Both the position numbers and the translations under genes were made by a program. 64,000 nt of DNA, taken from Planctomycetota bacterium. GTDB lineage: Bacteria > Planctomycetota > SZUA-567 > H5-PLA8. The notes beneath the pieces were generated by a model. It did no database searches. It had not been told where the DNA came from and saw nothing but the letters and a program-made list of their open reading frames with translations. Each line of letters starts with the position of its first letter. Position 1 is the stretch's first letter. The DNA lies in contig JAOSKN010000002.1 of the NCBI GenBank assembly GCA_027493525.1, positions 1,207,326 to 1,271,325 of the forward strand. The letters run 5' to 3'. This document shows, piece after piece, positions 53,111-60,531 of the stretch.

Positions 53111-53315
53111 CCACAGAGATCACAGAGCGCACAGAGAGCGGCTGACGGCTCTTGGCTGTGGAGAACCAAAGCACTATGGATAATTGAACAATATTTGGTG
53201 TATGGAATATTCTTATGAATGGGAGAAATAGGAGGATCGTATTAAGCGCTAAATGTGTATTGAAATCTTGCGTGCTTCCGCTCCCTCCCCAAACCTCTGT
53301 GCTCTCTGTGGTTAA
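53107..53315. repeat. Inverted-repeat element with TTAACCACAGAG ends; both ends are stop codons
   Basis: The left end reads TTAACCACAGAGATCACAGAG. The right end is the reverse complement of TTAACCACAGAGAGCACAGAG. The 209-bp element is AT-rich inside and holds no gene. TAA of the left end stops the ferritin-like gene (+). TAA of the right end, on the minus strand, stops the Dph6-like gene. Confidence 0.8.
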
Positions 53316-54013
53316 CCCGCCGTGCTCCGTGCCTCCGTGTCTCCGTGGTTAAGCAGAACCTCCGCGAACCAGAACCCATCGCGCTCCACCACCTCGCCGA
53401 CCTCGATCGGGATCGGCGCATTGAAGCACGGCGCGGCGACGCAGACCGTATGGAACTCGCCGTTCTCCCCGCAGGGATCCACGCCCGCCGGCAGCTCATC
53501 CAGCAGCTTTGCATCGAACGTTCGCCCGGCGAAGCGCGGGTCGAGCTGCTTCGGGTCCACGCACGTAAGCACCGCGCTCAAGCCGCCCGCGAGCATCTCC
53601 CGCGCCAGCCCCGGCGTATCCTCGCGCGTGCCCCAGACCGGGAAGAGCGGCTCGATCCCCGTCCCCGCGAGCTTCTCGATGCGATATTTTCGTATGTCTT
53701 CGAGGAATAAATCCCCAAAGGCTACGTGAGTAATCCCGGCCTCTTTTGCCCGGCGAATGACCGACGCCATCCGCGCCTCGTACTCGGCGTTGCTGCACGG
53801 CCAAGGCAGCGGCACGTCCCACAGCGGCAGCCCCGCCGCCCGCGCCTGGGCCTCGGCCAGTTCCCGCCGCGTGCCGTGCATCGCCACGCGGTCGAAGGCT
53901 TCGTTGAAGGTGGTCAGCAGTCCGGCGATTTCGCCGGCGCCTTCCTGCCGCAGTCTGTGGAGCATCCACGCGCTGTCTTTGCCGGTGCTCCAGGAGACCA
54001 GAATGTTGCGCAT
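53312..54013 (-). CDS. Dph6-like ATP pyrophosphatase (diphthine-ammonia-ligase family)
   Basis: A 233-residue N-type ATP pyrophosphatase. It has the PP-loop in VSWSTGKDSAWMLHRL (about 5-20), NEAFDRVAMHG, the family motif HVAFGDLFLEDIRKYR, and ending motifs LLDELPAGVDPCGENGEFHT, all typical of the Dph6/MJ0570 group. In archaea and eukaryotes this amidates diphthine; bacterial members have unknown substrates. ATG 54013 follows GGAAGGA. The last residues (NHGDTEARSTAG) are encoded by a CACGGAG repeat array, so the natural C-terminus was altered by the repeat, and the stop lies at the element boundary. Confidence 0.88.
   Translation of the reverse strand: MRNILVSWSTGKDSAWMLHRLRQEGAGEIAGLLTTFNEAFDRVAMHGTRRELAEAQARAAGLPLWDVPLPWPCSNAEYEARMASVIRRAKEAGITHVAFGDLFLEDIRKYRIEKLAGTGIEPLFPVWGTREDTPGLAREMLAGGLSAVLTCVDPKQLDPRFAGRTFDAKLLDELPAGVDPCGENGEFHTVCVAAPCFNAPIPIEVGEVVERDGFWFAEVLLNHGDTEARSTAG
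53316..53352. repeat. CACGGAG array inside the 3' end of the Dph6-like gene
   Basis: On the minus strand it reads CTTAACCACGGAGACACGGA then GGCACGGAGCACGGCGG. It belongs to the same repeat class as the ends of the GxxExxY cassette at 28392. It is translated as NHGDTEARSTA. Confidence 0.75.
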
Positions 54014-54034
54014 GGCAAGTCCTTCCGTGGAGAA

Positions 54035-54209
54035 GTGAACGGTAAACGGTGAACAGTAACGACTTTCAAAGAAAAATTCGAGCTTCCAAGTGCAGGCTTG
54101 TTCACTGTTCACTGTTCACTGTTCACTGTTCACTGTTCACTGTCCACCGTTCACCGTTCACTGTTCACCGTTCACTGTTCACTGTTCACTGTCACTGTTT
54201 ACTGTTCAC
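54035..54209. repeat. Paired inverted heptamer arrays (GTGAACx / TGTTCAC)
   Basis: The left array 54035-54060 holds about 3.5 units of GTGAACG/GTAAACG/GTGAACA. The right array 54099-54209 has about 15 units of TGTTCAC with a few CGTTCAC and CCACCGT variants. The two are in inverted orientation around a 38-bp AT-rich core. The left array begins 22 nt upstream of the Dph6-like ATG. Confidence 0.85.
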
Positions 54210-54283
54210 GCCTCGCGGTTCCCACTTGACACCCGCCAGGCCCTCGACTATGTACACGGGCGACTGACAACTGAATAACGAAA

Positions 54284-54474
54284 GCCCTTTTCGGCGCCCC
54301 TCGGGGCTCAAAAGGGAAGGCGGTGTGAATCCGCCGCGGTGGTCGCCGCTGTGACCGGGGACGAACCGCAGCACGGCTGGAGCGCGACGCGCTTCGATAG
54401 CCACTGCCGGCCGAGAGGCCGGCGGGAAGGCGCTGCGAGACGGACGATCCGGAAGCCAGAAGACCTGCCGAACA
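54284..54474 (+). ncRNA. Cobalamin riboswitch
   Basis: Conserved elements appear in order: GGGAAGGCGGTGTGAATCC with the paired CCGCCGCGG, GCTGTGACCGGGGACGAA, the B12-box-associated AGCCACTG, then CGGGAAGG and the closing CCGGAAGCCAGAAGACCTGCC-type B12 core. It lies 215 bp upstream of the BtuB-like receptor start, in the same direction. A downstream hairpin (TTCACGG...CCGTGAA, about 54519-54554) could be part of the expression platform. With coenzyme B12 bound it should switch the receptor-transducer operon off. Confidence 0.93.
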
Positions 54475-54689
54475 CGGTCCCCCCAGGGATCGCGCGCCGG
54501 ACACGCAGGCGCGGGGCTTTCACGGGATTCCTCGAACCAAGGGATCCGTGAAGCGCCGCCCCGCTCGTGCGGGCGGTATCGAGCCCCTCCGCGCTTCCAA
54601 GGCATGCGCGACGCGGCTTCCTTCACGGAGAGGAAGCCCGCGTTTCGTTCCGTTTCCCCGCCGAACCAGCGGGCGAAAGGAGCACGCGC

Positions 54690-56696
54690 ATGCGCCGGTA
54701 CCTCGTGGCCCTCGTGGCCGTCTGCCTGATTCTCCCAGTCGTCAACGCTCTCGCGGGCGAGGCCGAAGCGCCTCCGCCCGAAGCCGCCAAGCCGCCTGAA
54801 GAGCCGAAGGACGAAAAGAAGAAGGCCGAAGAGAAAAAGCCCGACCAGGAGATCGTCGTCACCGCCGCGCGCCTGCCCACGCCGCGCGAGCGGACCGGCG
54901 TGAGCGTGACGCGGATCGACGCCGAAGACCTCGCCGTCGCGCAGGACATCCAACTCGACGAACCGCTGCGCATGATCCCCGGCGTCAACATCTCGCAGAC
55001 CGGACGGCTCGGCGATTTCACCCAGATTCGCACGCGCGGCGGCGAGAGCGACCACACCCTGATGCTCTACGACGGGTTCAAGGTCAACCAGCACGGCGGC
55101 CCGTTCACCTTCGATGCGCGCGACCCGGTCGGCGCGGAACGCATCGAGATCGCGCGCGGGCCGGGGTCGAGCCTCTTCGGCGCCGACGCCGTCACCGGCG
55201 CGGTGAACGTCATCACCGCGAAGGGCGAAGGGCCGCCCCGCGTCAGCGTCTCCGGGGCCGCCGGAACCTACCGCACCGACCGCGAGACCCTCGACCTCGC
55301 CGGCTCCCATGACTGGTTCTCCTACCACGTCGCCTCGTCGCGGCTGCACAGCGGCGAACGCAGCTACCGCAACAGCGAGGTGGACGCGCTGAATTACGCG
55401 GCGCGCTTCGACTTCAAACTCGCCGAACGGCACGACCTGAAGCTGCTCTTCCGGGGCGTGGAAACCGAGAAGGGTCTCTACGAGGATACCGATTCGTTCG
55501 GTTTCGGGCCGGCCGTCGCCGCGCCGGACCCCGACGACGTGAAGATCGCCAACGACCTGCTGACGGGCCTGGAATACCGCGGCAATCCGCTTCCGGTCTG
55601 GGAGACGATCGTGCGCGCCGGGCGCTACGAGGTCGTCAACGAGATCAAGAACCTCGGGGCCGAGCCTTTCGGCGCGAGCCGCTTCTTCAGCCGCGACTGG
55701 CGCCTCACCGGCGAGTGGCAGAACAATCTCACCGCGCTTGAGACCGAGCACGTCCGCGACATCGTCACCGTCGGCGTCGGCGCCGAATACGAGCAGCGAA
55801 AGACCGAGACCCGCCCGTCCTTCGACGCCGGCTTCAACCCCGTGCCCGTGCCCACCCACGTCACCGCCAACCGCCGCAACGAGGCGCTCTACTTCCAGAA
55901 CCGCCTGGAACTTTACGACCGCGCCTTCGTCACCGCCGGCGTGCGCCGCGAGGAGAACCAGGACTTCGGCGTCTTCTGGACCGCACGCGGCGACGCCTCG
56001 ATCCTGATTCCCGAATCCGGCACGCGCATCTTCGGCTCGGTCGGCAATTCGTTCCGCGCGCCAAGCTTCTTCGAACTCTTCGGCGGCTTCGGCTTCGGCA
56101 ACCCCGCCCTACAGCCGGAGGAAAATTTCGCCTACGACGCCGGCATCGAGCAGCATTTCTGGAATAGGCGCGTGACCCTCTCGGCCACCTGGTTCCACAA
56201 CGACTTCAAGGACCTGATCGCCGCCGACGGCGCGGGACAGGCGCAGAATTTCAGCTCCGCCGAGACGCGCGGCTTCGAATTCCTCGCGCGCTTCGCGCCG
56301 CTGAAGCAGCTCGAACTCGAGGCCACCGCGACGCTGCTCAGGTCGTACGACGACATGCGCCTGGCGCTCCTGCGCCGCCCCGCGCAGACCTACACGGGGC
56401 GTCTCGTCGCGCGCCCGCTCCTCGACTGGGCCCCCGACGCCTGGGACGGACTGGACCTTTCCCTCGAAGTGCTCGACATTCACAACTACCGCGACCGCAC
56501 TCCGGCCGCCGGGCGCGCCCGCAACCCGGGCTATACGCGCGTGGACTTCGCGCTCTCCTACCGCTTCTGGCGCGACCGCTTCCGCGCCTTCGCGCGCTTC
56601 AGCAACATCGGCGACGAAAAATACCAGGAGGTTCTCACCTTCCCGTCCGACGGCGCCAGCGTGCTCGCGGGATTGGAATTCACATGGCGATTCTGA
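54690..56696 (+). CDS. btuB: TonB-dependent receptor, BtuB-like
   Basis: A 668-residue outer-membrane receptor. The signal peptide MRRYLVALVAVCLILPVVNA is followed by a Pro/Glu/Lys-rich spacer. The TonB box region EIVVTAARLPTP comes next, then the plug domain (about 60-170: PLRMIPGVNISQTG, RGGESDHTLMLYDG, RIEIARGPGSSLFGADAVTGAVNVIT), a 22-strand-type barrel and the C-terminal VLAGLEFTWRF ending in Phe. ATG 54690 follows AAAGGAG. The cobalamin riboswitch upstream makes vitamin B12 or another corrinoid the likely ligand. It overlaps the transducer gene by 13 bp. Confidence 0.9.
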   Translation: MRRYLVALVAVCLILPVVNALAGEAEAPPPEAAKPPEEPKDEKKKAEEKKPDQEIVVTAARLPTPRERTGVSVTRIDAEDLAVAQDIQLDEPLRMIPGVNISQTGRLGDFTQIRTRGGESDHTLMLYDGFKVNQHGGPFTFDARDPVGAERIEIARGPGSSLFGADAVTGAVNVITAKGEGPPRVSVSGAAGTYRTDRETLDLAGSHDWFSYHVASSRLHSGERSYRNSEVDALNYAARFDFKLAERHDLKLLFRGVETEKGLYEDTDSFGFGPAVAAPDPDDVKIANDLLTGLEYRGNPLPVWETIVRAGRYEVVNEIKNLGAEPFGASRFFSRDWRLTGEWQNNLTALETEHVRDIVTVGVGAEYEQRKTETRPSFDAGFNPVPVPTHVTANRRNEALYFQNRLELYDRAFVTAGVRREENQDFGVFWTARGDASILIPESGTRIFGSVGNSFRAPSFFELFGGFGFGNPALQPEENFAYDAGIEQHFWNRRVTLSATWFHNDFKDLIAADGAGQAQNFSSAETRGFEFLARFAPLKQLELEATATLLRSYDDMRLALLRRPAQTYTGRLVARPLLDWAPDAWDGLDLSLEVLDIHNYRDRTPAAGRARNPGYTRVDFALSYRFWRDRFRAFARFSNIGDEKYQEVLTFPSDGASVLAGLEFTWRF

Positions 56697-57472
56697 AAGG
56701 AATTACCGGCCTGCCCCCGCTGAAGTGGGGCGGTCTGCTCGCGGCGGCCGTCGTTGTCCACGCCGCCGGCCTGTGGCTCGCGCTGCCCGGCGCGGGAGAG
56801 CCGGCGGGCGAACTCGAACCGCCGCGTATCCCGGTCGCGCTGGTCTTCGAGGCCGAAGCTCCGGCCTACGTGCCGGGCTCGGCGGCCTTTCGAGGCGGCG
56901 CGCCGCCGCCGGCGAAGGTCAGCGCCGCGCGAACCGTGCCGGCGTGGGCCGACAGGGAGCAAGATGTGCCGCGAGCGAGCGCGGCCGCCGAGCGCCGGCC
57001 CGCCATGGACCTGGAATTCGGGACGCAGGCCGAGCCGTCGCGCGAACTCGCGCAAGGGCGCCTGTCCGGGGATGGGAGCGGCCGCGCGACGGAAGGAACC
57101 TGGGCCGGCGACGCGCCGCTCGCCGCGAGCCAAGGCGGCGGCGCGGGCGCGCCTCGGCCCGGCGCCTCCTCGGCCGGCGGCGGGGCGGCGGCGGAGGGCC
57201 TGCCCGCGCGCGCCCAACTCCGCCTGCCCGGCAAGCCCGTCTATCCCCGCGACTGCCGCGCGGGACATTGCAAGCACGGCAAGCCGTGCGAGGGCGTCAG
57301 CGTCTGGCGCGTCGCCGCTTCCGAAGCCGGGCATCCGCCGGCCGCCGTGGAACTGCTGTCCGGGGCAGGCTGCGCCAATCTGGACGCCAGCGTGAAACGC
57401 TACCTGGAGCGCTCGCACATGCCGAGCGCCGGCGAATTCGAAGTCCGAATCCGCTTCAGCATCGAGGAATAA
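56684..57472 (+). CDS. TonB-like energy transducer with Cys/His-rich insert
   Basis: A 262-residue protein with TonB layout. It has one N-terminal membrane anchor (WGGLLAAAVVVHAAGLWLAL, about 15-34), a long Ala/Gly/Pro-rich periplasmic linker (about 40-180) and a compact C-terminal domain ending VRIRFSIEE. That domain starts like a TonB domain (LPGKPVYPRDC). It then carries DCRAGHCKHGKPCEG, three Cys and two His within 15 residues, where ordinary TonB proteins have none, plus one more Cys in GAGCANLD. It overlaps the receptor gene by 13 bp and lies under the same B12 riboswitch, so it is probably the dedicated transducer of that receptor. TonB assignment rests on layout and context. Confidence 0.7.
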   Translation: MAILKGITGLPPLKWGGLLAAAVVVHAAGLWLALPGAGEPAGELEPPRIPVALVFEAEAPAYVPGSAAFRGGAPPPAKVSAARTVPAWADREQDVPRASAAAERRPAMDLEFGTQAEPSRELAQGRLSGDGSGRATEGTWAGDAPLAASQGGGAGAPRPGASSAGGGAAAEGLPARAQLRLPGKPVYPRDCRAGHCKHGKPCEGVSVWRVAASEAGHPPAAVELLSGAGCANLDASVKRYLERSHMPSAGEFEVRIRFSIEE

Positions 57473-57565
57473 TGGCTCAGTAGTGAGGCTTAAATCAAAT
57501 CTCGCGAATCGCGTGCCTGCGTAATTCTGCATAAAAACTAGGCTTGAATTTATCTTGCGCTTTCC

Positions 57566-57650
57566 TGGTGCGGGCGGAGGGATTTGAACCCTCACGGGTT
57601 GCCCCACGGGATCCTAAGTCCCGCGCGTCTGCCAGTTCCGCCACGCCCGC
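57566..57650 (-). tRNA. tRNA-Leu (UAG)
   Basis: Full class II tRNA on the minus strand. The acceptor stem is GCGGGCG/CGCCCGC. The anticodon stem CGGGA/TCCCG encloses the loop CTTAGGA with anticodon TAG (UAG). A long variable arm (GTGGGGCAACCCGT) and T-loop TTCAAAT are present. Discriminator A is followed by encoded CCA (57566-57568). It borders the phage-derived module and is a candidate integration site. Confidence 0.95.
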
Positions 57651-58042
57651 ACGCCATCGACCCATGCTCTCATACCGCGAGCGCGCAAATTCGCCAAGCC
57701 CATACCGCGAGCGCGCGGTCGCGCCGGGCGCCAAGCGCGGGGTGCCCCGGGTCGGTACTCCGCCCCGGGCCTCTCCTCGATCGCGCGGGCGCCAAGCGCG
57801 GGGGCTGCCGTGGCGTCGTGTGCCGCTCGGGTTTCACCCGCGCCAGGCGCAAGTCGTCTGCGCGCAAGTTGGTATGCAGTCGTAAGATAGACAAAAATTA
57901 TAAAATAGTTTGACTCTTATACATACCCAAATACAACCCGAAGTAGGAATCTGCTCAAGGCAAAGTGCCCCGGGAGCAGCCGGAGGTCGTGACAAACGTC
58001 TACGAACTCCGAAATATAAATTGGGTCGTGGGGGGAAACACC
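57651..58042. other. Intergenic region between tRNA-Leu and phage-like genes
   Basis: No gene supported. The first 150 bp are GC-rich with short direct repeats. 57880-58030 is distinctly AT-rich with TTGACT at 57909, and probably holds the promoter of the HTH gene that starts at 58043. The sharp composition change may mark the edge of an integrated element. Confidence 0.5.
57671..57803. repeat. Short direct repeats next to tRNA-Leu
   Basis: CATACCGCGAGCGCGC occurs at 57671-57686 and 57701-57716, exactly 30 bp apart. GGGCGCCAAGCGCGGGG occurs twice about 60 bp apart (from 57726 and from about 57787). Neither matches the tRNA 3' end, so they are not attachment-site copies of it. Confidence 0.7.
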
Positions 58043-58309
58043 ATGACGCACTCGCGTACCTCGACGCCGGGCCAGGGCCCCGGCGCGCGCTCGGTTTCGG
58101 ACCGCCGGCCGTCCGACTTTCTGCGTGTCGTTGAAGTGGCGCGCCGCTTCGGCGTCTCCGCGCGCCACGTCCAGAAGTTGCTGCGCAAGGGGCTTCTGCC
58201 CGGCATCCGAGTGGGCCGCGTATGGCTCGTGCCGCGCCGTGAGCTGGAGGACCACCTCGCCGACCTGGTGCGCCAGGCCCGCCACGGCCTCGGTCCGGGA
58301 CCGCGATAA
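58043..58309 (+). CDS. Excisionase-type helix-turn-helix protein
   Basis: An 88-residue DNA-binding protein. The helix-turn-helix region DFLRVVEVARRFGVSARHVQKLLRKGLLPGIRVGRVWLVPRRELEDHL shows the pattern of the excisionase/MerR-like HTH_17 group: two helices, then G-x-R-V-G-R-x-W-x(2)-P. Start 58043 follows GGGGGAAA. It is the first gene after tRNA-Leu and the AT-rich gap, which fits a directionality or lysogeny regulator of an integrated phage-like element. No integrase is seen in the window. Confidence 0.75.
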   Translation: MTHSRTSTPGQGPGARSVSDRRPSDFLRVVEVARRFGVSARHVQKLLRKGLLPGIRVGRVWLVPRRELEDHLADLVRQARHGLGPGPR

Positions 58310-58407
58310 TTATGAAACGTTCGCGAACGTAGCGAACCAGGCGAACGTGGGAATTCTAGGTTCCGGCGCGCGTTTAATTCTCGTTATATATCAGGAGGCC
58401 CATCGAA

Positions 58408-58794
58408 ATGAACGCAATCATGCTGGCGGCGGCTCCGGAACCCCACGAACCGCGGAAACTCAAGCGACCCGGAGACGTTCTGCTCGAACCCCGGGAAGCG
58501 GCCGTTCGGCTGCTTGGGGATTTCCGCCGGATCGCGGCGAAGCTCGCTCCTCGCGACCGCGCGCTCCAGGATGACCTCGCGCAGGAGATGGCCCTGGCCG
58601 CGCTCCAGGCGCCCTGCGCCCATCGTGCGGCCTTCTTTCGCGGGCTGGGCGCATGGCGCGCCCGGGACCACCTGCGCCGGCTCGGCGATCCGCCCGTCGG
58701 GAACCTCGAGGACCTGCTCCGCGAGGAAGACGCCGCCGCCGACGACGACGACCTCGACCGCGCCATGGCGCGCGCCCTGGGGCTCGACGACTGA
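58408..58794 (+). CDS. Small sigma-factor-like protein of the phage module
   Basis: A 128-residue acidic protein. LQDDLAQEMALAAL followed by FRGLGAWRARDHLRRLGDP recalls region 2 of sigma-70 family factors (helix 2.2 and the 2.3/2.4 start), but no region 4 is present. A very strong ribosome-binding site AGGAGG lies upstream. The tail is highly acidic (EEDAAADDDDLDRAMAR). It might be an anti-sigma or appropriator-like phage regulator, or a truncated sigma factor. The link to sigma factors is a pattern judgement. Confidence 0.5.
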   Translation: MNAIMLAAAPEPHEPRKLKRPGDVLLEPREAAVRLLGDFRRIAAKLAPRDRALQDDLAQEMALAALQAPCAHRAAFFRGLGAWRARDHLRRLGDPPVGNLEDLLREEDAAADDDDLDRAMARALGLDD

Positions 58795-58921
58795 CGGCGG
58801 CGCTCGCCCAGAGGCCGGCGCGGGAGCCGCAGCCAAGGCCCCCGTCGCGCCGCGTCCCCGCGCGGCCCGGTGGCGTCCCCGCCGGCCTCTTCGCTGCCCT
58901 TTTCGGACGAAAGGAATCCCG

Positions 58922-59188
58922 ATGCACAAGAATCCGAACCTGGACCACGTCCAGCGGCTGGCGCGAGTGGAGGTCCAGTTGGACCAGCTCGTGCTGGCCA
59001 CGTCGCGCCTCCACGCGGACCTCAAGGAGCACCTCGACTGGGAGCGCAGCGGGCGCGAGCAGTTGCTCGCGCGCCTGGTGGCGCTGGAGCGCGACGCCGA
59101 GCGCACGCGCGCGCACCTGGCGTGGATGAAGGGCATCTGGCTGGCGGTCCAGGCCGCGCTGGCGGCCTGGCTGGGCATGGCGCGTTAA
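58922..59188 (+). CDS. XhlA-like coiled-coil membrane protein
   Basis: An 88-residue protein. The N-terminal coiled coil (about 5-65, heptads of Leu/Val with Arg/Glu) is followed by one membrane helix (about 69-85, GIWLAVQAALAAWLGMA). This is the layout of hemolysin XhlA-type phage lysis proteins, which partner a holin. AAAGGAA before the ATG supports the start. The next gene begins 17 bp downstream and encodes a holin-like protein. Confidence 0.65.
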   Translation: MHKNPNLDHVQRLARVEVQLDQLVLATSRLHADLKEHLDWERSGREQLLARLVALERDAERTRAHLAWMKGIWLAVQAALAAWLGMAR

Positions 59189-59205
59189 ACGGAAAGGACG
59201 GCACG

Positions 59206-59427
59206 ATGCGGAATTTTCTGGCGAAGCTGGGCGGAAGGAAGTTCATCATGGCGGTCTTCGGGGCGCTGGCGATCGCGCTGCACGGCGCGCTGGGGATCAA
59301 CGAGGACGCGGTGCTCGCGATCGGCGGGATCGTCTCGGCGTACGTGCTCGGCCAGGGCGTGGCGGACGGGCTTTCGGCGGGGCGGACGTCGAGCGTGACC
59401 GAACTCGAACCGCCGGGCCGCGACTAG
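59206..59427 (+). CDS. Holin-like small membrane protein
   Basis: A 73-residue protein. After a basic N-terminus (FLAKLGGRKF) come two hydrophobic segments (about 13-30 and 36-56) and a polar tail. Length, topology and its place directly after an XhlA-like gene fit a class II holin or a related phage membrane protein. ATG 59206 has GGAAAGGA upstream. Its stop codon overlaps the stop of the oppositely oriented HD gene by 4 bp. Confidence 0.65.
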   Translation: MRNFLAKLGGRKFIMAVFGALAIALHGALGINEDAVLAIGGIVSAYVLGQGVADGLSAGRTSSVTELEPPGRD

Positions 59428-59993
59428 CCGGCGAGGCGTTCCATCTCGCTTACGGCGCGGTCCACTTCGTCTAGAAGGGGATGCGGGCCGCCGGCGCGGT
59501 AGGCCTCGACGAGCGCGCGGTAATACCAGAGCGTGCCGTCGCGGCCGCCGGTGAAGCGCGACCAGAGTTCATCCCCCAGCACGCGGAGGTCGGCGAGGAT
59601 CGCGCGGGCATTGTGGAGCTTGTCGGCCATGGACACGAGGCGCACGGAGGGCGAGGCGGAGCGGACGTGCGCGATGTACGCCTCCTTGCGCGCGCGCCAC
59701 GGCGGCTTGGGCTGCTCGAAGGTGTCGGAGCAGCCTTCCACGATGCGCGCGACTTCGTCGCCGAAGCGCCGGCGGATTTCCTCGAGCGTCGCGACGCCGC
59801 CCTGGTCTTCGGGGCCGTCGTGGAGCAGCGCGGCGAGCGCCTCGGTCTCGGAGCCTCCGTATTCGAGGACGAGCGAGCAGACGGCGAGCAGATGCGCGAG
59901 GTACGGCGTGCCCGAGCCTTTGCGCTCCTGCCTGGCGTGGAGCCGCGCGGCGTACAGAAATGCCTGGTTGAATTGCTCGGAAAGTGGCGTCAT
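59424..59993 (-). CDS. HD-domain phosphohydrolase (RelA/SpoT hydrolase-like)
   Basis: A 189-residue HD protein with His34, the HD pair His58-Asp59 in LLHDGPEDQ, and the later SMADKLHNARAIL motif that is characteristic of the SpoT/MESH1 hydrolase domain. It could degrade (p)ppGpp or a related nucleotide. It is the only minus-strand gene between the lysis-type genes and overlaps the holin-like stop by 4 bp. Placement inside a phage-derived cluster suggests a host-modulating accessory gene, which is inference. Confidence 0.82.
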   Translation of the reverse strand: MTPLSEQFNQAFLYAARLHARQERKGSGTPYLAHLLAVCSLVLEYGGSETEALAALLHDGPEDQGGVATLEEIRRRFGDEVARIVEGCSDTFEQPKPPWRARKEAYIAHVRSASPSVRLVSMADKLHNARAILADLRVLGDELWSRFTGGRDGTLWYYRALVEAYRAGGPHPLLDEVDRAVSEMERLAG

Positions 59994-60093
59994 CGGTTAT
60001 CGATTCCTAGCGGCCAAGGCGGGCCGAATTCCCGCGGCGACGCCGGAGAGCCTATCCCGGCGGGCGGGCGCCGGCAACCCGGAACCTTAAAGC

Positions 60094-60324
60094 ATGAGCT
60101 GGGGCACGTTCATCACGTTCGCGCTGCGCGCGCTGCCGGAGATCCTCCATCTGTGCCGGCGGCGGGCGGAGCGCCAGGATCGGGAAGGCATCCATGAAGA
60201 AGAACAGCATTTCCGCGAGGCGCTGGCTCGCGACGATCTGGATCTTGTCTCTGTGCTGCTGGAGCGCCGGCTGCGGGAGGCGCGTCGTGTACGTCAACGG
60301 CGGGCACCGCGTGATCCGGCTTGA
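60094..60324 (+). CDS. Small charged protein, possible inner-membrane spanin-like
   Basis: A 76-residue protein with a weakly hydrophobic N-terminus (MSWGTFITFALRALPEILHL) and a charged helical body. The next gene starts inside it in another frame (60194). This nesting, with the second product being a lipoprotein, is the arrangement of phage Rz/Rz1 spanin genes. The membrane anchor is marginal and the ribosome-binding site is weak, so confidence is low. Confidence 0.4.
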   Translation: MSWGTFITFALRALPEILHLCRRRAERQDREGIHEEEQHFREALARDDLDLVSVLLERRLREARRVRQRRAPRDPA

Positions 60325-60430
60325 GCAGGGCCAGCCCGCGCCCGAGCGCGGCGTCTGGATGAGCGAGGAGTACCTCAGCGAGATCCACGAGGCGCTGGGG
60401 GCGCGCGCGCAGACGGAAGACTCGAGATAA
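60194..60430 (+). CDS. Small lipoprotein, possible outer-membrane spanin-like
   Basis: A 78-residue protein. The N-terminal basic stretch and hydrophobic core lead into LCCWSAGC, a lipobox with Cys27 as likely lipidation site. A short soluble part follows (VVYVNGGHRVIRLEQGQPAPERGVW, then a helix). GGGAAGG precedes the ATG. It starts 100 nt inside the preceding gene in a different frame. In the context of the holin-like and XhlA-like genes a lysis lipoprotein is plausible. Confidence 0.6.
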   Translation: MKKNSISARRWLATIWILSLCCWSAGCGRRVVYVNGGHRVIRLEQGQPAPERGVWMSEEYLSEIHEALGARAQTEDSR

Positions 60431-60531
60431 GAGGGCATGAGGCCTGGGCTAGGAACATAATTAGTCTCTGGGCGAACAGGTCAAATCATGCCGAGATCAT
60501 GTAATTCATGGACCGGATCAAGGAGTCATTC

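Noticed and set aside
51856..53145. Alternative frame over the ferritin-like gene
   Set aside because: It is almost entirely Arg/Pro/Ala, typical of a GC-rich shadow; the chosen frame carries the diiron ligands.
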